This document shows, piece by piece, positions 35,895 to 44,496 of a stretch of DNA of 52,759 nt (the stretch's first letter is position 1; each line of letters begins with the position of its first letter). Made by a program: the position numbers and the translations under genes. The notes under the pieces are model-generated. The model did no database searches. It was not told the origin of the DNA and saw only the letters and a program-made list of their open reading frames with translations. Where the stretch lies: contig NZ_JAMOLN010000047.1 of assembly GCF_024448165.1 (NCBI RefSeq), positions 1 to 52,759 of the forward strand, in the 5' to 3' direction. This stretch comes from Streptomyces longispororuber (GTDB lineage: Bacteria; Actinomycetota; Actinomycetes; Streptomycetales; Streptomycetaceae).

Positions 35895-36089
35895 TCACGG
35901 GTTGAGGCTGCTGACCAGGCCCGCGGTGGCGTTGACGCCGTCGTGGATGGTCGGCGCCGCGCTGGTGCCGGCGAGCAGGAAGCCCAGCAGCACGCAGACG
36001 AGCGCGTGGGAGAACTTCATGGCGCCGTTGCGCAGGAAGATCACCGCCACGACCAGGAGCAGCAGCACGACAGAAATGGACAGTGACAT
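35895..36089 (-). CDS. Small two-helix membrane protein, 64 aa
   Basis: The protein has two hydrophobic helices (about 2-18 and 27-44) joined by the basic turn LRNGAMKFSH, and a short Asn/Gly tail. Such small proteins are common in Streptomyces, but I cannot assign a function. A Shine-Dalgarno-like AGGAGG lies about 8 bases upstream of the ATG. Confidence 0.7.
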   Translation of the reverse strand: MSLSISVVLLLLVVAVIFLRNGAMKFSHALVCVLLGFLLAGTSAAPTIHDGVNATAGLVSSLNP

Positions 36090-36193
36090 CGCCGAACCTC
36101 CTCCGCCACGTCAACACCGTGGCTTTCGGCCGCAAGTGTGACGCAGCGGAGGGCGTCCGTCGGGGCACGACCTGTCCCCCGAACGGGTGTTGC

Positions 36194-37054
36194 TCAGGTT
36201 CGGTCGTGCGCCACGAGGAACGCCTCGAGTCCGGCGAGGTCGTCGGTGTTGAGGTGGTCGACGTCCGCCGCGATCAACTCGGCCCACACGGCGTCCCGTT
36301 GCGGACCGGCCAGGTCCGGGGTCGCCCAGAACCGGACCCGCTGCCCGCGGGCGTGCGCCGCGCCCACGATGCCGCGCAGCTTCTCGCGCTCGGCGGCGGG
36401 GATCGGCCCGATGCCCTGCCAGGTGAAGTTGTTGGCCCAGTTGTCGCTGATGAGCGGGACGAACGAGGCGGGCGCCGTGGTGCCGAGGTCGGTGAGGCGG
36501 CCGTCGTAGAAGGCGCTGCGGGTGCGCTGCGCCTCCATCGGGACGCGGGCCGCGCGGTCCCCGGAGACGACGGCGGTGATGGGCCGCTCATGCACCCGCC
36601 CGTGGGCGTAGGTGGTGAACAGGCCGCGGTACCTGCGCAGTTGGCGGTCGAGCTCGACGTACGTCGCCGCGCCCTCGGTCTTGATGTCGATCAGCAGCTG
36701 AAGCGGGGTGTGCCAGCCCCGGTACACCGATCCGTGCTGGGCCTTCACCCGGGCGGCGAGCGGGGCGAGGTAGAGGGACTCCAGGGTGCGGGCGGGGTCG
36801 AGGTCGACGGGGTCGTGGGCGACGAGGAGGTCGCCGTTCACGAGGTAGATGTCGGCCTCGACGCTGTTGAACCGATGGTCGAGGGCGTCGAGGAGGGGCC
36901 GCGGGTGGTCGTAGTCGTTGTGCGCGTGGGCGCGCGCCAGCGGACGGGGACCGCGCCCGCGCCCGGCGGCCTGGGCGAGCTGGGGCGCCGCGGCACCGGT
37001 CGCCAGTGCTGCGGCGAGGGTGCCGAGGGCTCTGCGGCGGGTGGTCAGGGCCAT
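36194..37054 (-). CDS. Tat-exported PLC/GDPD-like phosphodiesterase family protein
   Basis: This 286-residue protein starts with a twin-arginine-type signal (TTRRRAL followed by a hydrophobic stretch ending AQA). The TIM-barrel domain opens with RAHAHNDYDH (His43, His45, Asn46) and continues with SVEADIYL (Glu66, Asp68), the metal-site pattern of GDPD/PI-PLC-like proteins related to AltB. ATG 37054 is chosen because it begins the Tat signal. It is probably an extracytoplasmic phosphodiesterase, with substrate unknown. Confidence 0.86.
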   Translation of the reverse strand: MALTTRRRALGTLAAALATGAAAPQLAQAAGRGRGPRPLARAHAHNDYDHPRPLLDALDHRFNSVEADIYLVNGDLLVAHDPVDLDPARTLESLYLAPLAARVKAQHGSVYRGWHTPLQLLIDIKTEGAATYVELDRQLRRYRGLFTTYAHGRVHERPITAVVSGDRAARVPMEAQRTRSAFYDGRLTDLGTTAPASFVPLISDNWANNFTWQGIGPIPAAEREKLRGIVGAAHARGQRVRFWATPDLAGPQRDAVWAELIAADVDHLNTDDLAGLEAFLVAHDRT

Positions 37055-37185
37055 GTGTGCCTCCCGTGGTGGGCCGGTGGGACACGGGTGAGTATGCGGG
37101 GAGCACGGCGTCGAACGGCAGTGCTGTGAAGGGAGTTGGCCGGACTGCCGCCCCCGGTTCACCGTCGGGCCATCGGCCGCCGGGG

Positions 37186-37563
37186 TCAGGTCGCGGCCCG
37201 CTCCGCCGCGCTGCGCTCGACGCAGAACTCGTTGCCCTCGGGGTCGTGCAGGGTCACCCAGCCCAGCCCGCCGGGTTTGCGGTGGTCGCCCTGGACGGTG
37301 GCCCCGAGCGCGAGCAGCCGGTCGACCTCCTCGTCCCGGGTCCGGTCCTGGGGCTGGAGGTCGAGGTGGGTGCGGTTCTTGACCGCCTTGCCCTCCTCGA
37401 CCCGGATGAAGAGCAGCGCCGCGTGCGCGCTCTCCACCAGCACCTCCGGGTCGCCGGGGCTGTCCTCGTCGGTGATGGCGCCGTCGAGGACCTGGGCCCA
37501 GAAGCCCGCGAGGGTGTACGGGTCGGCGCAGTCGAGGGTGATGTGCCTGATCAAGGACGTCAT
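37186..37563 (-). CDS. VOC family protein
   Basis: This 125-residue protein resembles actinobacterial glyoxalase-like (Glyoxalase_6) proteins: IRHITLDCADPYTLAGFWAQ at the start and WVTLHDPEGNEFCVE near the end. The intermediate KNRTHLDLQ segment carries a likely metal-binding His. It appears as a single gene, and its ligand is unknown. Confidence 0.87.
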   Translation of the reverse strand: MTSLIRHITLDCADPYTLAGFWAQVLDGAITDEDSPGDPEVLVESAHAALLFIRVEEGKAVKNRTHLDLQPQDRTRDEEVDRLLALGATVQGDHRKPGGLGWVTLHDPEGNEFCVERSAAERAAT

Positions 37564-37604
37564 GCGCCCAAGGGATCACGAAGATCGGCTGCCTGTCCAG
37601 GAGT

Positions 37605-38360
37605 TCACGGTGCGCACGCCGGGCGCGCCGGCCGCATCAGCTCCAGGTCGGTGCCCCATCCGTCCAGCACCGGGCCGTGCCCGGCACGCCGCGCGCATGC
37701 CTCGACCCGGGCGAACAGCCGGCGCTGCGCGGTCACGTCACCGGTCGTGGAGATCCGGTCGACGGCTTCGAGGAGCTCATCGGTGTCCCACTCCGGTAGC
37801 GGGAACCTGGCCAGTTCCCACTCCAGGTACTTGTTGTAGGGGCGTGGCCTGCGGTCCAGCGCGAAGAGCAGCTCCAGAAGGAAGCGGACGCTGTCGGCGG
37901 AGTCGAGCCGGGCCGCGCGCGCCTGCCCGTCGCGGTCGTTCTTGACCGACCGGTAGAGGGAGTTGGCGTAGGCGTCGAGCCAATCCCCCGCGTCCCGGGC
38001 TGCTTCGTCGGCGCTCAGTCGCGCCTTGGCGGCGACGGTGCGGGCGATGCCGCCGTCGAGCCGGTCGAGCACGATCCGGGCGCGCGCGAGTCCGTACCGT
38101 TCGATGCCGGGCATGCCCGCGGTGCGGAACGCCGCGAGGGGCAGGACGACGAGGTCGAGTTCGGGGGTGCGGTGCCCTGCGAACCGGGTGAGGGGCGTGT
38201 CCGCGCCGTCGGCGACGACCACGTACAGGTCGTGGTCGGAGTGGGCGGTGGCCATGCCCTCGTGGGCGTGGGAGCCCTTGAGAACGAGGCCGACGACGGC
38301 GGGTTCATTGCGGGCCAGGGCGACGAACGTGTCGTAGGACAAAGGCTGTCGAGCGGTCAC
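37605..38360 (-). CDS. Nucleotidyltransferase-fold protein
   Basis: This 251-residue protein has the polymerase-beta-like nucleotidyltransferase signature: GSH at 29-31 followed by SDHDLYVVV at 41-49, with Asp42 and Asp44 as metal ligands. A helical C-terminal region follows, as in kanamycin nucleotidyltransferase-type and DUF4037-like proteins. GTG 38360 is chosen because GGAG lies 7 bases upstream; the longer frame adds only low-complexity Arg/Gly/Pro residues. It may transfer a nucleotide to a small molecule or protein. No toxin or antitoxin partner is seen beside it. Confidence 0.78.
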   Translation of the reverse strand: MTARQPLSYDTFVALARNEPAVVGLVLKGSHAHEGMATAHSDHDLYVVVADGADTPLTRFAGHRTPELDLVVLPLAAFRTAGMPGIERYGLARARIVLDRLDGGIARTVAAKARLSADEAARDAGDWLDAYANSLYRSVKNDRDGQARAARLDSADSVRFLLELLFALDRRPRPYNKYLEWELARFPLPEWDTDELLEAVDRISTTGDVTAQRRLFARVEACARRAGHGPVLDGWGTDLELMRPARPACAP

Positions 38361-38397
38361 GGGCGATCTCCGGGTGGGAGTGACGGGCAGGCCGAGC

Positions 38398-38423
38398 GGG
38401 CGGCCCCTGCCGCGGGGTCGCCC
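38398..38423 (-). terminator. Hairpin terminator after the HxlR gene
   Basis: GGGCGGCCCC at 38398-38407 pairs with GGGGTCGCCC at 38414-38423, with one G-U pair and a 6-base loop. It sits between the HxlR gene and the downstream nucleotidyltransferase gene. Confidence 0.5.
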
Positions 38424-38498
38424 GTACCGTCCGCGGCGGCTCGGTCGGCCGCCGCCCGGAGGATCAACGCACGGCCGCACTGTACCCCCGCACGCGCG

Positions 38499-38876
38499 TC
38501 AGTCCGCCGGTGCGTCGTACACCGCCCTGCTCTCCTGGATCTGCGCAAGGTGCTCGATGGCCCAGCCCGCGAGGGCCAGAGCGGGCGGGATCAGGCTCTT
38601 GCCGAGCGGCGTCAGTTCGTACTCGACGCGTGGCGGCACCTCGGCGTGGGCGGTGCGGGAGACGAGGCCGTCGCGTGCGAGGTTGCGCAGGGTCAGGGTC
38701 AGCATGCGCTGCGAGATGCCGGGGACGTGCCGGTGGAGTTCGCCGAAACGCATCCGGCCGGCGTCGAGGGTGGCGACGATCAGCATCGTCCACTTGTCGC
38801 AGATCCGGTCCAGGACGGCCCGGACCGCCTGACCGCCGTCGCCCCGGATCATGCAGGTGTGCTCGTACTGCTCCAT
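38499..38876 (-). CDS. HxlR family transcriptional regulator
   Basis: This 125-residue protein has the HxlR winged helix: ICDKWTMLIVATL, then RMRFGELHRHVPGISQRMLT and the wing segment PPRVEYELTPLG. Cys8 (in HTCM) could act as a redox sensor, as in some HxlR/HypR proteins. AAGGAG precedes ATG 38876 by 5 bases. It is divergent from the DoxX gene, with a palindrome between, and probably represses it. Confidence 0.92.
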   Translation of the reverse strand: MEQYEHTCMIRGDGGQAVRAVLDRICDKWTMLIVATLDAGRMRFGELHRHVPGISQRMLTLTLRNLARDGLVSRTAHAEVPPRVEYELTPLGKSLIPPALALAGWAIEHLAQIQESRAVYDAPAD

Positions 38877-38950
38877 GACGGCTCCTTCGCCCTCAGGCAC
38901 ACGCATGTGCCTTTTGTAGACGTCTCGACGGTGACTCATGATGAGGCTAC

Positions 38951-38963
38951 TTACGGTTCGTAA
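38951..38963. promoter_or_regulatory. Candidate HxlR operator
   Basis: TTACG-GTT-CGTAA is a perfect 5-bp inverted repeat in the divergent HxlR/DoxX spacer. It lies 31 bases before the DoxX start, in A+T-rich surroundings, which fits an HxlR dimer site. Confidence 0.5.
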
Positions 38964-38994
38964 CCCATCCCGTCACCCTTCCCTAGGGGCCTCC

Positions 38995-39360
38995 ATGCAT
39001 GTCGCGTACTGGATCGTCGCCATACCTCTCGCACTGTTCTACGTCTACGCCGGGGGCAAGAAGCTGCTGCAGGACAAGGAGTCGCTGCGGCCGATGATGG
39101 GCTGGGTCGACACGGTGCCGATGCCCGCCGTGCGGACCATCGGCGCGTTGGAGGTGCTCGGCGCGCTGGGTCTGGTGCTGCCGCCGTTGACGGACGTCGC
39201 GGTCGGGCTGGCCGTCGCGGCGGCGGTGGGCCTGGGGCTCGTGCAGGTCGGCGGCACGGCGCTGCACCTGTCCCGGGGCGAGGCGCGCGTGATCGGGCTC
39301 AACATCGGGCTGCTCGCCCTGGCCGTCGTGGCGGCGTGGCTGGCGACGAGTCTGGTCTGA
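38995..39360 (+). CDS. DoxX family membrane protein
   Basis: This 121-residue protein has four hydrophobic helices and the DoxX-like start FYVYAGGKKLL. The next helix begins IGALEVLGALGLVLP. DoxX-like proteins are often paired with HxlR regulators and linked to thiol or quinone stress. ATG 38995 follows AGGGG by 5 bases; an upstream ATG at 38938 would run through the operator and is unlikely. Confidence 0.87.
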   Translation: MHVAYWIVAIPLALFYVYAGGKKLLQDKESLRPMMGWVDTVPMPAVRTIGALEVLGALGLVLPPLTDVAVGLAVAAAVGLGLVQVGGTALHLSRGEARVIGLNIGLLALAVVAAWLATSLV

Positions 39361-39368
39361 CGCCGCCC

Positions 39369-40031
39369 TCAGGCGTCGTCGGCCGGTCCGCGCTCGCCCC
39401 ACTCCACGGTCCGCCCGCACCACCGTTCGAGCAGCACCCGGTCGTGTCCGACGGCGAGGAGTCCGGCGCCCGTCTCCCGGCGGTACTCCTCGACCACGCC
39501 GACCAGCGCCGCGGTCGTGGACGCGTCCAGCATGGCGGTCATCTCGTCGCAGATCAGCCAGCGCGGGCGCAGGGTCAACGCGCGGGCCAGGCAGGCGCGT
39601 TGCAGCTGGCCGTCGCTGACCTCGTGGGGGCGGCGGCCGAGCAGGTCGCCGCCGAGGCCGACGGCGTCCGCCAATTCCCGTACGCGTGCGGTGTGTTCGA
39701 GGCGTCCGGCGCGCAGCGGTTCGGCGATCAGGTCGGCGAGGCTCAGTCGCGGGTCGGCCGAGAGGCGGGGCTGCTGGAAGACGACGCCGAACGCGGTGCG
39801 CTGGGCACGGGGCGCCCGGTGCCGCCAGCCGCGGGCCGGTTCGCCGTCGATGACGACGCGGCCCGCGTACGGTTCGTGCAGCAGGGCGGCGACCCGGGCG
39901 AGGGTCGACTTGCCGCAGCCGCTCGGCCCCAGCAGGCCGACGGCGGCGCCCGGTTCCACCGTGAGCGTGACGTCGCTCAGGACGGGCGCCCGGCGGTCGT
40001 AGCCCGCCGTGACGGAGAGCAGTTCAAGCAC
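39369..40031 (-). CDS. ABC ATPase, DppF/NikE/CntF-like
   Basis: This 220-residue ATPase has Walker A GPSGCGKST at 35-43 and Walker B LICDEM at 159-164. The signature motif reads VSDGQ at 138-142 instead of LSGGQ. The segment DEMTAMLDA is typical of the second ATPase in some nickel or metallophore importers. It is shorter than DppF because the C-terminal oligopeptide-type extension is missing. The GTG start overlaps the upstream ATPase by 8 bases. It is the last gene of the five-gene operon. Confidence 0.87.
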   Translation of the reverse strand: MLELLSVTAGYDRRAPVLSDVTLTVEPGAAVGLLGPSGCGKSTLARVAALLHEPYAGRVVIDGEPARGWRHRAPRAQRTAFGVVFQQPRLSADPRLSLADLIAEPLRAGRLEHTARVRELADAVGLGGDLLGRRPHEVSDGQLQRACLARALTLRPRWLICDEMTAMLDASTTAALVGVVEEYRRETGAGLLAVGHDRVLLERWCGRTVEWGERGPADDA

Positions 40032-40986
40032 GGGTGACCTCCGCGCCGGCCGTCTCGGGGTGGTGGCAGGCGACGCCGTCCAGCAGTCCCGGAACCCAGG
40101 CGCAGGTGTCGTCGGCGCGGGCGCAGCGCGCCGCGAAGGCGCACCCGTCGGGCAGGGTGGTCAGCTCCGGCGGCATGCCGGGGATCGGGGCGAACTCCCG
40201 GTCGGGCAGGGCGTTCAGGAGGCCGCGGGCGTACGGGTGCCGGGGGCCGGGCGAGCCGAAGAAGGCGTCCGCGTCGGCGAGTTCGACGATCCGGCTGGCG
40301 TACATGACGGCGACCCGGTCCGCGATCCGTTCGGCCGCCGCCAGGTCGTGGGTGATGAGCAGCAGGGCCCGGTCGTCGCCGATGTGGCGGCGCAGTTCGT
40401 CGACGGTGCGCTCCACGAGGTCGCGGTCGAGGCCGGTGGTGGGTTCGTCGGCGAGGAGCAGCGGGGCGTCGCCGACCAGGGCGAGCGCGGTCGCGGCACG
40501 CTGGGCGAGGCCGCCGGAGAGTTCGTGCGGGTACCGGTCGAGGTGGTCGAGGGGGAACGCGGCCCGGTCGGCGGCCGCCGCGACGGCCGTGGCGAGCTGC
40601 GGGCCGCGCCGTCCGGCTCGCGTCAACTGGCTGATGGTCTCGGCCAGTTGGGAGCGCACGGTGCGGACGGGGGTCAGGTGTGCGGCGGGGCTCTGCGGGA
40701 CGAGGCCGACCCGGCGCCCGCGGATGCGGCGCGCCAGGGTGCGTTCGTCGGCGGCCAGCAGGTCGGTGTCGCCGAGGTGGGCGGAGCCGGCCGTCTCGGC
40801 GTTCTCCGGCAGCAGGCCGAGCAGGGCAGAGGCGAGCACCGACTTGCCGCAGCCGCTCTCGCCGACGAGGGCGAGGCACTCCCCCGCCGCGAGGTCGAAG
40901 GAGGCGTCGGACACGGCCCGTACGGACACGCCGTCGCGCATCCGGAACCGTACGGACAGTCGTTCCACGGAGAGCACGGGGGTCAC
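40024..40986 (-). CDS. ABC ATPase, DppD/NikD/CntD-like
   Basis: This 320-residue ATPase has Walker A GESGCGKS at 42-49 and signature LSGGLAQR, with LLLADEP as Walker B. The C-terminal extension with CAFAARCARADDTCAW is the oligopeptide/dipeptide/nickel-type tail, whose cysteines may hold an iron-sulfur cluster in relatives. GTG 40986 overlaps the permease stop as GTGA. It energises the importer with the smaller ATPase. Confidence 0.9.
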   Translation of the reverse strand: MTPVLSVERLSVRFRMRDGVSVRAVSDASFDLAAGECLALVGESGCGKSVLASALLGLLPENAETAGSAHLGDTDLLAADERTLARRIRGRRVGLVPQSPAAHLTPVRTVRSQLAETISQLTRAGRRGPQLATAVAAAADRAAFPLDHLDRYPHELSGGLAQRAATALALVGDAPLLLADEPTTGLDRDLVERTVDELRRHIGDDRALLLITHDLAAAERIADRVAVMYASRIVELADADAFFGSPGPRHPYARGLLNALPDREFAPIPGMPPELTTLPDGCAFAARCARADDTCAWVPGLLDGVACHHPETAGAEVTRA

Positions 40987-41855
40987 AGGGTCAGCTCCGA
41001 TCGGCGGCGCGGGTCGAGCCGTTCGCGCCAGGCGCCGCCGAGTCCGGCGACGGCGAGGGTCGGCACGATGATGAACAGGCCGGGGAAGAGCGTCGGCCAC
41101 CAGTCGCCGGCGAGCAGCGAGCCGCGCGCGCTCTGCACGAGGGTGCCGAGGCTGGCCTGGTGGGCGGGGAGCCCGAGCCCCAGGAAGGACAGGGCGGACT
41201 CGTGCCAGATGGCGTGCGGGACCATGAGGACGGCGGCGAGCGCGGCCTGCGGCAGGACGCCCGGGAGCAGGTGCCGCACGGTCACCCGCCGGCGTGAGGC
41301 GCCGCCGGAGATCGCCGCGTCGACGTAGGGCCGCGACCGCAGCGAGAGCACCTCGGCGCGCACGATGCGGGCCGTGGACAGCCAGTGGGTGAGGCCGACG
41401 GAGACGACGACCGGCCAGACGCCCGGCCGGAACATCGCCACGACGAAGATGCCGAGGAGCAGGTGCGGGACGGACGAGAAGGTGTCGACGACGCGCATCA
41501 CGGCCCGGTCGGCCCAGCCGCCGAGCGCACCGGAGAGCGCGCCGACGGCGGTGCCGATGACGGTGGCGACGACGGCCGCCACGACGCCGACGAGCAGCGA
41601 GACGCGCAGCCCGTACACGCAGCGCAGCAGCAGGTCGCGGCCGACGTCGTCGGTGCCGAACGGGTGCGCCCAGGACGGGGGCTGGAGCTTGGCGGTCAGG
41701 TCGACCGCCTGCTGATCCAGGTTGGTGAGCGGTGGCACGAGCAGCACGGCGAGGACGACGAGGGCGACGATCGCGGCCGACGAGCGCACCCGCCAGGTGC
41801 GGGTGGAGCGGCGCCGGGCGCCGCGGGTGCGCCAGTCGAGGTTCTGGTCAGCCAT
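40983..41855 (-). CDS. ABC permease, DppC/NikC/CntC-like
   Basis: This 290-residue permease has an N-terminal helix at about 28-45, then HPFGTDDVGRDLLLR, the family hallmark, and an EAA loop region around DAAISGGASRRR. About six helices are expected. ATGGCTGA links its start to the stop of the other permease over 8 bases, showing tight translational coupling. Confidence 0.9.
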   Translation of the reverse strand: MADQNLDWRTRGARRRSTRTWRVRSSAAIVALVVLAVLLVPPLTNLDQQAVDLTAKLQPPSWAHPFGTDDVGRDLLLRCVYGLRVSLLVGVVAAVVATVIGTAVGALSGALGGWADRAVMRVVDTFSSVPHLLLGIFVVAMFRPGVWPVVVSVGLTHWLSTARIVRAEVLSLRSRPYVDAAISGGASRRRVTVRHLLPGVLPQAALAAVLMVPHAIWHESALSFLGLGLPAHQASLGTLVQSARGSLLAGDWWPTLFPGLFIIVPTLAVAGLGGAWRERLDPRRRSELTL

Positions 41856-42840
41856 CGAAGCCCACCCTCGGATCGGCGACGCCGTAGAGCAGGTCGGCGG
41901 CCCAGTTCCCGGCGAGGACTGCGAGCGTCGCGAGCACCGTGAGGGCGGCGAGCAGTGGGAAGTCGACGGAGGTGGCGGCCTGGACGGTGGCGGCGGCGAT
42001 GCCGGGCCAGCTGAAGACGGTCTCCACGAGGAGGGCTCCGGTGATGAGTTCGGGCACGCGTGAGCCGATCAGGGTGAGCACGGGCAGGGTGCCGGAGCGC
42101 AGGGCGTGGCCGAACAGGACGGTGCGCGGGGCGAGTCCGCGGGCCCGGGCGCCGCGCACGGGGTCCTCGTCGAGTGCGTCGCCGACACCCTGGCGCACGT
42201 ACAGGACGAACCAGGGGAGCTGCGAGACGGCGAGCACGCCCGCGGGCAGGACGAGGTGGGAGGCGACCTGTCCCGCGGTGACGGTCGTGGTGCCGGTGTC
42301 GGTGAGTCCGCCCGCGGGCAGCACGCCGAGTTCGAGGGAGAACAGCCAGACGGCGAGCAGGCCGAGCCAGAACGGCGGCGCGGCCTCCAGGGTGTAGGCG
42401 AGGGAGGTCACGGCGCGGTCGAGCCAGCCGCCCTGGCGGCGGGCGGCGAGGACGCCGAGGAGGGTGCCGAGCACGATGGCGATCAGGAACGCGGTCGTGG
42501 CCAGCAGGACGGACCAGCCCAGGCGTTCGCCGATGACCTCGGCGACCGGCTGGCGCAGGACGGCCGAGTCGCCGAGGTCGCCGGTGAGGGCGGAGGTCAG
42601 CCAGTCCCACCAGCGGGCGGGCAGGGCCTGGTCGACGCCCAGGTTGGCGCGGAGCTGGTCGAGGTTGTGCTGCGACGCGGTGAGGCCGGCCGTGCCCGCG
42701 TACGCCTTGACGGGGTCGAAGGGGGACGCGGCGGCGATCGCGAAGACGCCGAAGGTGACGGCGGCGAGGACGGGCACGGCGAACAGGATCCGCCGGCCCG
42801 TCAGGCGCGCCATCGGCCCCCAGGGGAGCCGCCTGCTCAT
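41848..42840 (-). CDS. ABC permease, DppB/NikB/CntB-like
   Basis: This 330-residue permease has the DppB-type layout: an N-terminal helix, a long extracytoplasmic loop with LRANLGVDQALP, and a later EAA loop GARARGLAPRTVLFGHALR. The ATG at 42838-42840 overlaps the binding-protein stop as ATGA, with GGAGGA about 9 bases upstream; an internal ATG nine codons later is possible. It forms the membrane channel with the DppC-like partner. Confidence 0.9.
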   Translation of the reverse strand: MSRRLPWGPMARLTGRRILFAVPVLAAVTFGVFAIAAASPFDPVKAYAGTAGLTASQHNLDQLRANLGVDQALPARWWDWLTSALTGDLGDSAVLRQPVAEVIGERLGWSVLLATTAFLIAIVLGTLLGVLAARRQGGWLDRAVTSLAYTLEAAPPFWLGLLAVWLFSLELGVLPAGGLTDTGTTTVTAGQVASHLVLPAGVLAVSQLPWFVLYVRQGVGDALDEDPVRGARARGLAPRTVLFGHALRSGTLPVLTLIGSRVPELITGALLVETVFSWPGIAAATVQAATSVDFPLLAALTVLATLAVLAGNWAADLLYGVADPRVGFDG

Positions 42841-44423
42841 GCGCGCCAGTCCTCCACGTTCCACCAGGGTCCCGAGGCCAGGCCGTGGTCGTGCGGCTCG
42901 GTCTGGGTGGTGAGGTCGCCGAACCGCTCGTCGACGACGTAGAGGTGGTCGATGTGCGTGAGGAACGTGTAGCCGGGGTCCTTCACGAGTTCGCGCTGGA
43001 TCGTGTCGTACGCGGCCTGCCGCTCGGCGCGGTCGCCGCTGCGGCGGGCGTCCTCCAGCGCGGCGTCGACCGTCGCGTTCTCGTACCAGGCCATGTTGTT
43101 GAAGCCGTCGCCGGCGAGCGCGGACTTGAGCAGCGTGTACTGGTCGAAGTCGGGGTCGGCGGGGGCACCGCCGCCCGCGAGGACCGCGTCCTTCGGCATG
43201 CGCGGCTCGATGACCTCCCAGGTGCCGGACTCGACCTTGATGTCGATGCCGAGCTTCTTGGCGTCGGAGGCGTAGGCGAGGGCGTGGTCCTGGCGGAGCT
43301 TGTCGCCGGTGAGGTACCAGAGCGGGAACGCGGCGCGCACGCCGTCCTTCTCGCGGACGCCGCCGTCGCCGGTCTTCCACCCGGCGCGGTCCAGCAGCTT
43401 CCTGGCCTTCTCGACGTCGTGGGTGCGCTCGGTGCCCTTGGTGAACCAGGGGCTGTCGGTGGGCACGGGGCCGTAGGCGGCCTTGCCCGCGCCCTCCAGG
43501 ATCCGGTCGACCATGGTCCTGCGGTCGACGCCGATGTCGAGGGCGCGGCGGATCGCGGTGTCGCCCGCCACCTTGTTGCCGGTGGGCAGGGTGACGACGC
43601 GGTAGTCGAAGGTCTTCGCCGTGTACGTCTTCTTCGCGGCGTCGCCCTTGAAGGTCTTGGCGAGGTTCGGCGGCAGGATGGCGCCGTCGAGGTCGCCGGA
43701 GCGCAGCCGGGTGGCGCGCACGTCGTCGTCCTTGACGATCGCCATGGTGAAGTTCTTGATCTTCGGCGCGCCGCCCCAGTAGCCGGGGTTGGCCTTGAAG
43801 ACGAGCTGCTCGCCCTTCGACCACTTCACGAGCTCGTACGGGCCCGTGCCGATCGGCTTCGTGGTGAACTCGCCGTTGTTGACGTCCTGGCGGCCTGCGA
43901 CGTGCTCGGGCGCGATGGGCAGGACCGTGCGCTCGGCGAACGGGGCGTAGGGGTACTTGAGGTGGAAGACGACGGTGTCGTCACCCGTGGCCTCGACGTC
44001 CTTCACGGCGTCCAGTTCGGTCCTGGACGCGTTGTTGGTCTTCTCGTCGAGGATCGTCTCGTAGGTGAAGACGACGTCCTTCGACGTGAACGGCTTGCCG
44101 TCGCTGAACTTCACGCCGTCACGCAGCCGGTACGTGTACGTGCGTCCGCCGTCGGTGACCTTCGGCAGGGCGGCGGCGAGGGCGGGCCTCAGCTTCATGT
44201 CGGCGTCGTGCGTAAGCAGTCCGTCGAAGATCTTGGAGTTGCCGTCCTTGCCGTAGCCGAGGAGCGGGCTGAGGCTGTCGGGTTCGTAGGCGATGCCGAC
44301 GACGGCGCTGCTGTCCGCGTCGCCGCCCTTCGCGCCGTCGCCCGGCGCCGCGCACGCGGCAGCGGTCACCGCCAGTGCGGTGACCGCTGCCCCTGCTATG
44401 GCGCTCCGTGCCGGCCTTGCCAC
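42837..44423 (-). CDS. SBP_bac_5 substrate-binding lipoprotein (NikA/CntA-like)
   Basis: This 528-residue protein has a lipoprotein signal ending TAAAC with Cys24; the lipobox is weak but plausible. The mature protein shows SBP_bac_5 landmarks: EPDSLSPLLG, RDGVKFSDGKPFTSKDVVF, TKPIGTGPYELVKW and a C-terminal YTFLTHIDHLYVV. This family binds peptides, nickel chelates or metallophores. GTG 44423 is chosen because AGGGG lies 8 bases upstream; GTG 44432 overlaps that site. A Fur-family palindrome 32 bases upstream points to a metal-linked ligand. Confidence 0.87.
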   Translation of the reverse strand: MARPARSAIAGAAVTALAVTAAACAAPGDGAKGGDADSSAVVGIAYEPDSLSPLLGYGKDGNSKIFDGLLTHDADMKLRPALAAALPKVTDGGRTYTYRLRDGVKFSDGKPFTSKDVVFTYETILDEKTNNASRTELDAVKDVEATGDDTVVFHLKYPYAPFAERTVLPIAPEHVAGRQDVNNGEFTTKPIGTGPYELVKWSKGEQLVFKANPGYWGGAPKIKNFTMAIVKDDDVRATRLRSGDLDGAILPPNLAKTFKGDAAKKTYTAKTFDYRVVTLPTGNKVAGDTAIRRALDIGVDRRTMVDRILEGAGKAAYGPVPTDSPWFTKGTERTHDVEKARKLLDRAGWKTGDGGVREKDGVRAAFPLWYLTGDKLRQDHALAYASDAKKLGIDIKVESGTWEVIEPRMPKDAVLAGGGAPADPDFDQYTLLKSALAGDGFNNMAWYENATVDAALEDARRSGDRAERQAAYDTIQRELVKDPGYTFLTHIDHLYVVDERFGDLTTQTEPHDHGLASGPWWNVEDWRA

Positions 44424-44454
44424 GCCGTCCACCCCTATTCAAGATCAGCTGTTG

Positions 44455-44471
44455 TTGCGAATGATTCGCAA
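44455..44471. promoter_or_regulatory. Fur-family (Zur/Fur/Nur-like) operator palindrome
   Basis: TTGCGAAT-G-ATTCGCAA is a perfect 8-1-8 palindrome. Its inner 15 bases, TGCGAATGATTCGCA, fit the 7-1-7 architecture of Fur-family boxes and the TGnnAAtgaTTnnCA pattern of Zur-type boxes. It lies 32 bases upstream of the binding-protein start. A TTGACG element on the minus strand (44488-44483) upstream of it may be the -35, so a bound repressor would cover the -10. Confidence 0.75.
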
Positions 44472-44496
44472 TAATGCCATCTCGTCAAGAGGAGGT

